Below are positions 1 through 8,701 of a DNA stretch of 64,000 nt, piece after piece. The notes beneath the pieces were generated by a model. The model saw only the letters and a program-made list of their open reading frames with translations, ran no database searches and was not told the origin of the DNA. The stretch is from assembly GCF_040412085.2 (NCBI RefSeq), contig NZ_CP115921.1, positions 620,001 through 684,000 on the forward strand, given 5' to 3'. Both the position numbers and the translations under genes were made by a program. How positions within the stretch are numbered: the first letter of the stretch is position 1; each line of letters begins with the position of its first letter. The stretch comes from Vibrio sp. CB1-14 (GTDB lineage: Bacteria; Pseudomonadota; Gammaproteobacteria; Enterobacterales; Vibrionaceae).

Positions 1-500
1 TCAAGTTGATGTTCAGCAAGAACGACTATCATCATGTCTAGCTGTCCCTTCGCCAGCTTTTCATTTAATAATGTGTAATCCCCAACCTCGAGCGTGAGCT
101 CGACGCTGTCACTCAACTTATAAAAATTCTCGATGGCGGCCGGAACAGGATTACTAGGAAGCGTAATCGTATTATCGAGAATACCAACGCGCACCTGCCC
201 CGTCAGTATTGACTGTACGCCCTTCAATTTAAAGGCAAAATCACTAAGCACATTACTCAGTTCATTTGCATAACCATACACAGTGTGTCCTTCACTTGTT
301 AAATCAAAACCACTTCGACCACGCTTACAAAGCGTCACGCCCAAGCTCTTTTCGAGTTCTATCAACTGATTACTCAGCACTGGCTGACTCAGCCCAGTAC
401 TTACGGTAGCATTGCTGATGCCGCCATGCTCAACGATCTCGCAGAAAATCTCTAATCGTCTCAGGTCGCGCTTGTCCAGTTTCTCAATATGAATAGCCAT
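1..500 (-). CDS. LysR-family transcriptional regulator (3' end outside window)
   Basis: The reverse strand reads as a LysR regulator beginning MAIHIEKLDKRDLRRLEIF at position 500. It runs off the left edge after about 166 codons, so roughly half the protein is visible. The N-terminal winged helix-turn-helix shows the family pattern (FCEIVEHGGISNATVSTGL, then a recognition helix with SNQLIELEKSLG), followed by the start of the effector-binding domain. It is divergent from the permease operon starting at 618, the usual position for a LysR activator of its neighbour. That target is inferred from position. Confidence 0.85.
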   Translation of the reverse strand, partial: MAIHIEKLDKRDLRRLEIFCEIVEHGGISNATVSTGLSQPVLSNQLIELEKSLGVTLCKRGRSGFDLTSEGHTVYGYANELSNVLSDFAFKLKGVQSILTGQVRVGILDNTITLPSNPVPAAIENFYKLSDSVELTLEVGDYTLLNEKLAKGQLDMMIVVLAEHQL

Positions 501-617
501 AACTTAATACATAACCAAAAACGAATGTTTGCATCTAATAATATGTATTTATTTGTATGTAACAAGCTGCTAACTTTTTTTATGTGAACTTTATGGATAA
601 TTATTTAGGAGCTTAGG
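501..617. promoter_or_regulatory. Divergent promoter region between LysR gene and permease operon
   Basis: This 117-base AT-rich gap lies between two divergent genes and must hold both promoters. A ribosome binding site (TAGGAG) lies about 7 bases before the ATG at 618. No operator palindrome stood out by eye. Confidence 0.5.
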
Positions 618-1919
618 ATGGCGAACACACAAACAGCACGGAAGATTGATGACTTTGAGTTAGAGCCCGTACCCGAGAGAGCAAAACGCTCGTGGTACGT
701 CATCAGCCTGATCTGGCTTGCAATTGGTATTGATATCTCTGGCCTGTTCTTGGGTGCGTTTCTAAGTACCGGGCTTACTATTCACGATGCCCTATTTGCG
801 ACCTTCACTGGTTCTGCCATTCTCGCCGTACTCGCCATGCTTTGCGCCAATATTGGTTTCCAATCTGGCGTCTCAACACCATTAATGAGTAGCTCTGTAT
901 TTGGTCGTCACGGTGGTAAGGTCCTCGGCGCCATCAATGGTGTTTCTCTTGTTGGCTGGTTCGCGTTTCAGGCGGACTTTTTCGCCTACATACTTGTCGA
1001 TGCGCTAGCGCAGTATGACATCGCCGTTTCCCACTTTGCTGCGCTTGTTGGCGGTGGCGTACTAATGATGATCACCGCAATCTATGGTGTCAGAGCGCTC
1101 GGTAAGCTTAGCGCCTATTCAGTACCACTGATGGTGACACTGATTACCGTTGGCCTATTTATGGCGGCAGGTGCACAAAGCGCAGGTGACAAGGTTATTG
1201 AGTCTCCACTATCTATGGGTGAAGCTATTTCCTATGTCATGTCGATTTGGATCCTCGCTGCTGTCGCGGCTCCTGATATTGCCCGCTACGCGAAAACGCG
1301 CAAAGACGCCATTCTCGGTGCCGGTTTTGGCTTCCTATTTGGTAACAGCGCAACGATTGTGGTTGCCCTGCTGCTCACACAAATGACCGGCTCCGACGAC
1401 CTAGTGAACGTGTTCTTCGGTATTGGTTTGGGCATGGCAGCGATTATCGTGCTGGTTTTTGCTCAGTGGACGACAAACAGCAGTAACCTTGTATCAGGCG
1501 CTTTGGGTATGTCGGTTGTGTTGCCGAATGTGCCGCGTCCTATTTTGGTCATCATGATGACCATTCTTGGCCTCGCTATCGCGCAACTTGGCATGATCGA
1601 TATGTTTACTGCGTTTCTCACACTTCTAGGGGTGACGATTGCGCCCTCAGCAGGTGTTTACCTAGCTCAATACTACTTCTTAGATAAGTCTGCACTTGAG
1701 TTTGAACGTATTCAAAGTGCGCCAAACTGGATGCTAAAAGGCTTGGTTGCTTGGGCATTTGGTAGCGCGGTGAGTGCATGCACCGCAGGCGAGTTCTTCA
1801 ACCTATTCTCATTAACCAGTATTTCTGCGATTGACGGTATTCTTGCGTCCTTTGTTGCCTACATTGTGCTTGTAAAGCTGTCAGTATCAAATAAGGAAGC
1901 GGTTCGTGATTTTCAATGA
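618..1919 (+). CDS. NCS1-family purine/cytosine permease (CodB-like)
   Basis: This 433-residue integral membrane protein has about twelve hydrophobic segments and the layout of the nucleobase:cation symporter-1 family (CodB/cytosine permease type). It has a short hydrophilic N-terminus, then a first membrane span near residue 28 and a Gly-rich FGRHGGKVLGAINGVSLVGW segment around residues 94-113. It would import a nucleobase, hydantoin or related ring compound across the inner membrane with a cation. The 3' end overlaps the next gene by 14 bases, so it is the first gene of a three-gene operon. The exact substrate cannot be read from sequence, but a hydantoin or lactam would fit the downstream genes. 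Confidence 0.85.
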   Translation: MANTQTARKIDDFELEPVPERAKRSWYVISLIWLAIGIDISGLFLGAFLSTGLTIHDALFATFTGSAILAVLAMLCANIGFQSGVSTPLMSSSVFGRHGGKVLGAINGVSLVGWFAFQADFFAYILVDALAQYDIAVSHFAALVGGGVLMMITAIYGVRALGKLSAYSVPLMVTLITVGLFMAAGAQSAGDKVIESPLSMGEAISYVMSIWILAAVAAPDIARYAKTRKDAILGAGFGFLFGNSATIVVALLLTQMTGSDDLVNVFFGIGLGMAAIIVLVFAQWTTNSSNLVSGALGMSVVLPNVPRPILVIMMTILGLAIAQLGMIDMFTAFLTLLGVTIAPSAGVYLAQYYFLDKSALEFERIQSAPNWMLKGLVAWAFGSAVSACTAGEFFNLFSLTSISAIDGILASFVAYIVLVKLSVSNKEAVRDFQ

Positions 1920-3033
1920 TCAAATGATTGATGATATTGCCCTAGGTGCCACTGTACTTGGCACCGGAGGGGGTGGTGATCCCTACAGTGGTGCGCTAAT
2001 GGCAAAAGTCGCCATCGCCAATGCGAAAAAGCCTGTCGAGCTTATTTCGCTAGATGAGGTGAAAGATGACTGGATGACAGTGCCTTCGTCTATGATCGGC
2101 GCACCCACCGTCGCCATTGAGAAACTCAACTCTCAAGATCAAATGTTGGTAGCGTTTGAAGCGATGGAACAAGCCGTCGGTGAACGTATCGAAGCGACCT
2201 TCCCTATTGAGGTTGGCGGTTTCAACTCATTGATCCCAATTTTGGTTGCTGCGCAAAAAGGAATCCCAGTGATCGACTGTGATGCCATGGGACGCGCATT
2301 CCCAGAGTCACAAATGGTGACCTTTTATTTGGACGGTTTGCCGTCCGCGCCCAACACACTTGCCGATGAAAAGGGTAACGTCGTGACTTTACATCCTATC
2401 GACGGTGTCTGGTCAGAACGATTTGCTCGCCCAATCACTGAGCAAATGGGTGGCTCTGCAGCGATGTGTGACTATCCTATGTATGGTAAAGAGCTCAAAC
2501 GCAGCGCACTCGGTGCGACCCTGACCAAAGCCATGCAGATAGGTAAAGCCATTCGTGAAGCCAATGCTCGCAGTGACAGTGCGGTCGATGCCGTGTTGGA
2601 CATTGTAGAAGGGCACCGAATTATTAGCGGCAAGATTGTCGATATAGACCGAAATACCGGCGGTGGTTTCGTGACAGGTGGTGTCGTCATCGAGCCGCTT
2701 AAAGCCGCTGAAAGCAATGCGTATCCCGTCTACGTTCATTTCCAAAATGAACTGTTGCTCGCTCATAAGGGAACTAAGGCGAGTGATATGAGCCAAGAAT
2801 CGCTTCTAGCTTGCACACCCGATTTAATCAGCATCCTAGACCATGAAACCGGGCAACCCATAACGACTGAACAGCTTAGATACGGACAGCGAATTGAGCT
2901 TATCGCTTACCCTTGCGCTCCCAAATGGCGGACTGCTAAAGGTATCGAAGTCGCAGGTCCCGATTACTTTGGCTATGGCGTTGACTATGTCGCCATTGAA
3001 AACCTTTCGAAACGCACAAATACGGAGGCATGA
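1906..3033 (+). CDS. DUF917 family protein
   Basis: This 375-residue cytoplasmic protein has the Gly-rich N-terminus LGTGGGGDPYSG (residues 17-28) and the pattern typical of DUF917, a family also named S-methyl thiohydantoin desulfurase domain. Members are nearly always encoded beside hydantoinase/oxoprolinase-type ATPases, as here, and beside nucleobase permeases. It starts inside the end of the permease gene and its stop touches the next start region, so the three genes are translationally coupled. The reaction is not established for this member; attack on a five-membered cyclic amide is a family-level guess. Confidence 0.8.
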   Translation: MIFNDQMIDDIALGATVLGTGGGGDPYSGALMAKVAIANAKKPVELISLDEVKDDWMTVPSSMIGAPTVAIEKLNSQDQMLVAFEAMEQAVGERIEATFPIEVGGFNSLIPILVAAQKGIPVIDCDAMGRAFPESQMVTFYLDGLPSAPNTLADEKGNVVTLHPIDGVWSERFARPITEQMGGSAAMCDYPMYGKELKRSALGATLTKAMQIGKAIREANARSDSAVDAVLDIVEGHRIISGKIVDIDRNTGGGFVTGGVVIEPLKAAESNAYPVYVHFQNELLLAHKGTKASDMSQESLLACTPDLISILDHETGQPITTEQLRYGQRIELIAYPCAPKWRTAKGIEVAGPDYFGYGVDYVAIENLSKRTNTEA

Positions 3034-3035
3034 CC

Positions 3036-4598
3036 ATGACAACCGCTATTTATCGCCTCGGTATTGATGTCGGTGGAACCAACACAGACGGTGTCCTTTT
3101 GGATGAGTCGCTCAAAGTTATCTCTAAGGTCAAAGTGGCCACAACGCACGATATTTCGACAGGCATCGACAACGCCATTGATGAACTACTGCGTCAAGCA
3201 AACTTGACAGGTGAGAGTGTCAAACATGCCATGCTTGGTACAACTCAATGTACCAACGCCATTGTTGAGAAGCGAGGTCTCGACAACGTAGGCATGCTTC
3301 GCCTAGCACTGCCGAGTGGCAGCGCTGTACCACCTCTTTGCGGTTGGAGCGCGTCTTGGCAAACCTTACTTGGCGAGCATTTCTATCAAGCCCACGGTGG
3401 CTATGAGTACGACGGTCAAAAAATCGCAGACGTAGATGAGCAAGAGATCCGTCAGCTATGTCAGAAGATGAGGGGCAAGGTTGATTCCATAGCGATTTGT
3501 GGTGTGTTTTCTCCCGTTAACGGTGAGCAAGAGCTATTGGTTGAACAGTGGGTGAGAGAGGAACTGCCAGAGGTTAATATTTCCCTTTCGCACAAGGTTG
3601 GCAGTCTGGGTATTTTAGAGCGTGAGAACGCCACTATTTTAAATGCGGCCTTGCAAGGCACAGCAAAACGCTTTGTCGAAGGATTTTGTCACGCGCTAGA
3701 GAAACATCGCATCGCTGTTACGCCCTATTTCGGGCAAAACGATGGGACACTGATGTCTCAAGAGTTCGCGCTTAAGTACCCTATTCTTACTGTGGCGTGT
3801 GGTCCTACTAACTCCATTCGTGGGGCTAGCCATCTGACTAAGCTTGATGATGCTATTGTGGTCGATGTCGGCGGTACAACGTCAGATGTAGGTGCACTGA
3901 CACATGGCTACCCTCGCGAATCTAGCGTAGCAGTCGAGCTTGGAGAAGTGCGCACTAACTTTCGCATGCCCGACATTTTAGCCATCGCCATTGGTGGTGG
4001 TACCAAAGTAACGCTCACCGATGACGACATTCAGTTAGGTCCTGAAAGTGTCGGTCATGAACTGACTCAGAAGGCGCTCAGTTTTGGCGGAGACACACTG
4101 ACCCTCACCGACGTAGCACTCACTAAACAAGTGATGACATGGACAGGTAAAGCACAGCAAAAGCCTATTGATTTGGAGCTAGAAACAGCCAATCAAATCT
4201 ACGCTCATATGGTAGAAAAGGTCGAAGATGCCATCGACCGGATGAAGACCTCTGCCACTAAAGTGCCGGTCATCCTTGTAGGCGGTGGCAGCGCGCTAAT
4301 GCCCAACGAATTTGAAGGTGTCAGCTCTGTCGTTCGTCCTGAGCACTTTGAAGTCGCCAATGCAATTGGTGTCGCGCTCGGAGAGATATCGGGTCAGCTA
4401 GATAAGATTGTCCCCATCGAACCTAACCAGCGAGCTGAGATATTGGCTGACTTGGAGAAAGAAGCCTGCCAACTCGCTATGGAGGCAGGTGCGTGCGCAA
4501 ACAGTGTGTCGGTGATTGAGCGCAGTGAAATACCGCTGAGTTACCTGCAAGGGAACATGGTACATGTCAAAATAAAAGCCGCAGGCAGAATCGCTTAG
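3036..4598 (+). CDS. Hydantoinase/oxoprolinase-family protein (HyuA-like)
   Basis: A 520-residue protein of the hydantoinase A/oxoprolinase family. The N-terminal phosphate-binding motif LGIDVGGTNTDGVLLDE and the second nucleotide-binding motif DVGGTTSDVG near residue 280 belong to the actin/sugar-kinase fold used for ATP-driven opening of cyclic amides. Two in-frame ATGs lie at 3030 and 3036. The Shine-Dalgarno GGAGG at 3024-3028 is 1 base from the first and 7 from the second, so 3036 is preferred. It is the last gene of the permease-DUF917 operon and is followed by a strong terminator. It has no partner HyuB-like subunit; the family includes shorter single-chain members with DUF917. Confidence 0.8.
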   Translation: MTTAIYRLGIDVGGTNTDGVLLDESLKVISKVKVATTHDISTGIDNAIDELLRQANLTGESVKHAMLGTTQCTNAIVEKRGLDNVGMLRLALPSGSAVPPLCGWSASWQTLLGEHFYQAHGGYEYDGQKIADVDEQEIRQLCQKMRGKVDSIAICGVFSPVNGEQELLVEQWVREELPEVNISLSHKVGSLGILERENATILNAALQGTAKRFVEGFCHALEKHRIAVTPYFGQNDGTLMSQEFALKYPILTVACGPTNSIRGASHLTKLDDAIVVDVGGTTSDVGALTHGYPRESSVAVELGEVRTNFRMPDILAIAIGGGTKVTLTDDDIQLGPESVGHELTQKALSFGGDTLTLTDVALTKQVMTWTGKAQQKPIDLELETANQIYAHMVEKVEDAIDRMKTSATKVPVILVGGGSALMPNEFEGVSSVVRPEHFEVANAIGVALGEISGQLDKIVPIEPNQRAEILADLEKEACQLAMEAGACANSVSVIERSEIPLSYLQGNMVHVKIKAAGRIA

Positions 4599-4618
4599 GT
4601 TATTGCTTTTAATAAATA

Positions 4619-4652
4619 AAAACGCCTCATCGAAAAGTCGACGAGGCGTTTT
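4619..4652. terminator. Bidirectional terminator
   Basis: The arms AAAACGCCTC and GAGGCGTTTT form a GC-rich hairpin bounded by A and T runs. It lies between the convergent HyuA-like and chemoreceptor genes and can serve both. Confidence 0.85.
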
Positions 4653-4667
4653 AGTATCTATAAAAGA

Positions 4668-6140
4668 TTAATACTTAAAGCGACGAATCTGGCTATCTAA
4701 CTCTGTGGTATTTGAGGTAATCGCCTCTGCAAGTACTTGAAGCTCATCGTTGACAGTGCGCATGTCAGCGGCGCTAGTATCGAGCTCTCGCATGTCTTGC
4801 GCTACCGTATTACTCACGTTAGACTGCTCTTCACAAGCACTTGCGACAGAATCAACCATGGCGTTGATACTGGTCACCGCTTCAATCATCTTAGTCAGCG
4901 CAAGCTGCGCTTCATCTGAGCTCACTTTGGTGAGTTCCACCAATTGCTTAGATTCTTGAGTCGCATTAAACGACTCAGTTGCCTCTTGTTGCAGGCTTTC
5001 AATAATGGATTCTATTTCGCTGGTAGAGTCGTGAGTCTTACTTGCAAGCGCGCGAACCTCATCAGCAACAACGGCAAATCCGCGGCCACTTTCACCTGCT
5101 CGTGCAGCTTCAATGGCAGCGTTTAGAGCCAGAAGATTGGTTTGCTCTGCAATCGCTTTGATCACTTCAACTACGCGGCCGATGTCGTCGCTTCGGTTCT
5201 TAAGCGCGTTGGCGCGCTCGGCGGCAGTCTCAAGGTTAGCGGACAGATCTTCTACGTTTGAGACATTTTGCGTGATCGCTTGTTCGCTTGACGCCCCCAA
5301 AGAAAGGGCATCATTTGATTTAAACAGAGTATTCTCTGTATTGGCCGCAATCTCACTCGTCGCCAGATTGAACTGCTCAATCTTGCTCAGGCTTTCATGA
5401 GTGAGCGCCAACTGATTTTCAGTTTGTTGACTTACTGAAGCGCGCACGGAAGTAATGGCCGATCCATTCTGCTTTAAGCTTTCTGTCGTTCGAGCCGTAT
5501 CGACAACGATCTCCTGCACTGTTTCGACAAAGCGATTGAAGGCTTTTGCTAAGTCGCTCACTTCATCGTTTGAGGTCGCTTGTACTCTTGATGTTAGATC
5601 GCCGCCACCAGCGGCAATATCATTCATGCTGCTCGCCATCCCCTTGATGGGCGTCACAACTAGGCGATCCATAATGTACCCAAGAGAGACGATAACCACT
5701 AAGTACAAGGTACCAAACATTAACATCGAGCGAAGCATCAAACTTTTAAGCTCATTGCGCGCTTGCTCGCTATTAAATCCAAGCGAAACAGAGCCAATTG
5801 GCAAACCATCCCACTCAATATTAATGCGAGATTCAAACTCAGCCGTTTTCTGGCGAACTTGACTCATCTCTTTGCCATTTTGATCGCGAACCACGATGCT
5901 CGAAATAGTGTCATTCTTGATGTAAGCCTCAAGAATGCTGCCAATCAGAGCTTTGTCATACACATACACCGGCTCTTGCAAGATAACTTGCAACTCCTGC
6001 TCAATTTCTGCAGTGACTTTTTCGAGGTCCGCTTCCACATTTTGCTTGGTCAATACATATTGCGTCGACAAGGCAATCGCGGTCACCAGCGTCATGACTA
6101 ATGTCACCACAAGAATAATTTTTTTGGTTAGTCTGTTCAT
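4668..6140 (-). CDS. Methyl-accepting chemotaxis protein
   Basis: A 490-residue chemoreceptor. It has an N-terminal membrane span (about residues 8-30), a short periplasmic region of about 100 residues, a second span (about 133-155), a HAMP segment and a long cytoplasmic coiled coil. The hairpin tip carries the invariant receptor signature [20 protein letters not shown] at about residues 327-346, followed by [15 protein letters not shown]. No NWETF-like CheR tether is present at the C-terminus (ends IRRFKY). It lies 13 bases downstream of a periplasmic binding-protein gene on the same strand, which suggests that the binding protein presents the ligand to this receptor. Confidence 0.93.
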   Translation of the reverse strand: MNRLTKKIILVVTLVMTLVTAIALSTQYVLTKQNVEADLEKVTAEIEQELQVILQEPVYVYDKALIGSILEAYIKNDTISSIVVRDQNGKEMSQVRQKTAEFESRINIEWDGLPIGSVSLGFNSEQARNELKSLMLRSMLMFGTLYLVVIVSLGYIMDRLVVTPIKGMASSMNDIAAGGGDLTSRVQATSNDEVSDLAKAFNRFVETVQEIVVDTARTTESLKQNGSAITSVRASVSQQTENQLALTHESLSKIEQFNLATSEIAANTENTLFKSNDALSLGASSEQAITQNVSNVEDLSANLETAAERANALKNRSDDIGRVVEVIKAIAEQTNLLALNAAIEAARAGESGRGFAVVADEVRALASKTHDSTSEIESIIESLQQEATESFNATQESKQLVELTKVSSDEAQLALTKMIEAVTSINAMVDSVASACEEQSNVSNTVAQDMRELDTSAADMRTVNDELQVLAEAITSNTTELDSQIRRFKY

Positions 6141-6153
6141 GTTACACCTGTGA

Positions 6154-7005
6154 TTACTTAGCTAAAGGATCAAAGAAAAAGTGGTCAGGAATGGCTTTCG
6201 TTGCCGCGGTGACATTGGGATTATCTAAATCGAAAACCACGCGCTCGCTCAAGTTCGCTTGCTTCAACGCGGCTTTAATCTCATTGTCGGCAAAGAACAT
6301 GGTTTCATAGAGCCCTTCGTTATGGATTTCGAGCATGATGTCGTACAAATGTTGTTTTAACTCTTCGTTGCCTTTGCGAACAAACAACAGATACGGCATC
6401 TTGTAGCGGAGCATGACGTTTTCATCTACCTCTAGTGGCAGATTTGGATGGGATTTCACCTCAGCCCAAGGCTCCATGACACCACGCATAAATGCATCGC
6501 AGCGATTGCCCGCGACCAACATATCGAAAATATTTGGGTACTTGAGCGACTTAGCGATAGAAAGTCCATTTGCTTCCAATATCTGTGTATCGGCCCATGT
6601 TTTACCAGAGCACAGCGATAGACGCTTGAGATCGGAAACGGAGTTGACCGAGGCCAGCATGTTGGCGCGTTCTTGACTCACCAAACCAATTCGCATGCCC
6701 AACATGCCGCGATAAATAGGAAATGGAATGGCGTCAAAGCGCGTTTCAAGATCCTGGTTTGTCGCAGTCCACACCACATCTAACGTGCCGCTTTCTAAAT
6801 CAGCTAGTAATCGAGTTCCTGCGGGTTCGCCGGATTTGGCGTAGATAAAATCGATGGAAGAGTACTGCTCGGAACGAGAAATGATCTCTTTCAATAAGGT
6901 TAAATGGAGTTTATCGTCGTCAGGCTTACCAGCAAGCCTAAGCGGCTGGGCAACAGACGACAGCGACAATACCCCACACAAAATAGCTAATAGCAACTTC
7001 TTCAT
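6154..7005 (-). CDS. Periplasmic solute-binding protein (SBP family 3-like)
   Basis: A 283-residue protein with a signal peptide ([20 protein letters not shown]). The mature part looks like a type 2 periplasmic binding protein of the amino-acid/transporter substrate-binding superfamily, with a late hinge and [19 protein letters not shown] and IGLV elements. There is no adjacent ABC permease or ATPase. The gene is 13 bases upstream of a chemoreceptor in the same orientation, so it more likely serves as a chemosensory ligand carrier than as a transport component. AGGTG just before the ATG supports the start. The ligand is unknown. Confidence 0.75.
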   Translation of the reverse strand: MKKLLLAILCGVLSLSSVAQPLRLAGKPDDDKLHLTLLKEIISRSEQYSSIDFIYAKSGEPAGTRLLADLESGTLDVVWTATNQDLETRFDAIPFPIYRGMLGMRIGLVSQERANMLASVNSVSDLKRLSLCSGKTWADTQILEANGLSIAKSLKYPNIFDMLVAGNRCDAFMRGVMEPWAEVKSHPNLPLEVDENVMLRYKMPYLLFVRKGNEELKQHLYDIMLEIHNEGLYETMFFADNEIKAALKQANLSERVVFDLDNPNVTAATKAIPDHFFFDPLAK

Positions 7006-7406
7006 GGTGCACCTAACATTCTGATACTAATAACAACCACCGCCATTTATGAACAACAGCGGTACAACGGGTTTGTAGGGGGAGGGATTCGTCGCATTTA
7101 CGATCTACGCCGCAGTATGCCACTGGCTTTTTATTGTGACGAAATGTAACGATAGAACGATATACAGTCAATCATTCGCTGAGGCAGCAAAGAGAGGTCA
7201 ATCGGACTTTATGACTGCCATCACAGACAGTAGCCCAGTTATTATTTCACTCATTAGACATAGGCCAAAACAATAAACCAAACAAGGCTAAGTATTAGTC
7301 ACAATAATCGCCCTGCCATATCTGGCTAAATTTCATCCAACCAACATAAATATGCGAGGCACCTTTAGTATTGAGCATGAGGCGCCCCGGCGAACAATGG
7401 TTAATG
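7006..7406. other. Gene-free interval
   Basis: These 401 bases lie upstream of the binding-protein gene and downstream of the AI-2E permease gene, both on the reverse strand. The interval should hold the binding-protein promoter. I see no convincing gene, strong hairpin or repeat. Confidence 0.5.
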
Positions 7407-8519
7407 TTAAGGCGAATCTGGTTTGTTCTCAGGTGACGCATCGTCATTTTCACCGTCTACCCACTTCATAAATACTTGATATCCCGCAGTCAAAAATGCT
7501 GCACCTATAAACATGCCGAGAATACCGCCAGACATCATGCCGCCAATCGCACCAATAAGTACCACGGGCATAGGGACACTTAAACCTCGCCCAAGCACCA
7601 TAGGTTTGAGTATGTTATCAACCAAGCTAGCGGCGATAATTAAAACAGAAAAGATAGTGTTATGTACGGTTGAACCATCACTACTCGACCACAACATCGC
7701 TACCGCAACAATGGCAATGATGGTGACAGGCAGTTGTGTAATCGCAAAGACTAAAGCAATCACCGTTAAAAATGCCGCAGCGGGGACGCCAGCAAGTGCG
7801 ATGACTGCACCAAAAATGGTTGCCGTTAGAAATGCGATACCAATAACGCCCACTGCCACTTGGCGAATGGTTGCCGTGGTCAAATGATGCAGCTCTGGCC
7901 CTTTGTGCTCATCGGAAAAGCTATTGAAAATCCGGCGCATCGCTTTGGTGCCGTCTTCTGCCCAGGCAAGCATAATACCTGCAATGATCACTGCACCAAT
8001 CAACAAAAAGACACTCCCCGCAGCACCGCTGGCTTTATCAACAAACCAAGCAGATGCATTTTTAAGCTGTGGCTGATACTTATCGATAAAGTTCGGTAAG
8101 TCCCTCGCCGCTTCACTCCACGCAGAATATGTATCTTCACCAATCAGCGGCCATTCTTTCACCTTTTGAGGAGGTGCTGGAATGTGAAGCTCACCTTGCT
8201 CATAATTTTGGTAGGTCTGTAGCGTTTTTACCGCGAGTGAGTTGCCCACCAAAGCGACAGGCGTACCGAGTACCAACACACCGATCAAAGCGATAGCGGT
8301 CGAACTTCGTTTAGTCGTCCAACCAAACTTGGCTTTTAAAAAGTTTCGTACTGGAAACAAAGCTATCGCTAGAACCAACGCCCAGAGCAAAATAGGTAAG
8401 AAAGGAGCGAATGCCCACCAGCACATCAATACAATGAAGGCTATGGTAGAAAAACGTATTAGAGAGGCCGTAAAGGCCTGCGATAGCGCTAGCTTTAGAT
8501 TGTCCTTGTCATTGCTCAC
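7407..8519 (-). CDS. AI-2E family transporter / permease
   Basis: An inner-membrane protein of about 370 residues from the AI-2E transporter (PerM/TqsA/YdiK) superfamily. It has two N-terminal membrane spans, a soluble stretch (about residues 80-165), then a cluster of hydrophobic segments rich in Gly and Ala ending in GGMMSGGILGMFIGAAFLTAGYQ. The best start is GTG at 8519, with GGAG six bases upstream; a TTG at 8543 would add eight residues but has no ribosome site. The family exports or imports small molecules or ions by an uncertain mechanism, so the name should not be read as proof of autoinducer-2 transport. Confidence 0.82.
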   Translation of the reverse strand: MSNDKDNLKLALSQAFTASLIRFSTIAFIVLMCWWAFAPFLPILLWALVLAIALFPVRNFLKAKFGWTTKRSSTAIALIGVLVLGTPVALVGNSLAVKTLQTYQNYEQGELHIPAPPQKVKEWPLIGEDTYSAWSEAARDLPNFIDKYQPQLKNASAWFVDKASGAAGSVFLLIGAVIIAGIMLAWAEDGTKAMRRIFNSFSDEHKGPELHHLTTATIRQVAVGVIGIAFLTATIFGAVIALAGVPAAAFLTVIALVFAITQLPVTIIAIVAVAMLWSSSDGSTVHNTIFSVLIIAASLVDNILKPMVLGRGLSVPMPVVLIGAIGGMMSGGILGMFIGAAFLTAGYQVFMKWVDGENDDASPENKPDSP

Positions 8520-8660
8520 GTAAGACTCCGTTCTTTGACACAATTAAGGATGACATTTTGATGATCATCGATGCTAATTATCCATGACCTTCTTATCTAA
8601 CCCACTGAACAAAGGGCATATATCAAATATAGTCTACGAAAATCAACTCTCAAGACTTGT

Positions 8661-8690
8661 CAAAAATAAAGCCAGCTATTTAAGCTGGCT
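8661..8690 (-). terminator. Terminator of the frameshifted symporter gene
   Basis: The arms GCCAGCT (671-677) and AGCTGGC (683-689) are preceded on the forward strand by AAAAATAAA. On the reverse strand this reads as a hairpin followed by a U-rich tail, just past the symporter stop. Confidence 0.8.
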
Positions 8691-8701
8691 AAAGGGTGAG
8701 A

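Noticed and set aside
4737..6153. Several forward-strand open frames opposite the chemoreceptor gene
   Set aside because: They lie wholly within a well-supported chemoreceptor coding region, lack ribosome sites and show no family pattern. They are antisense shadows.
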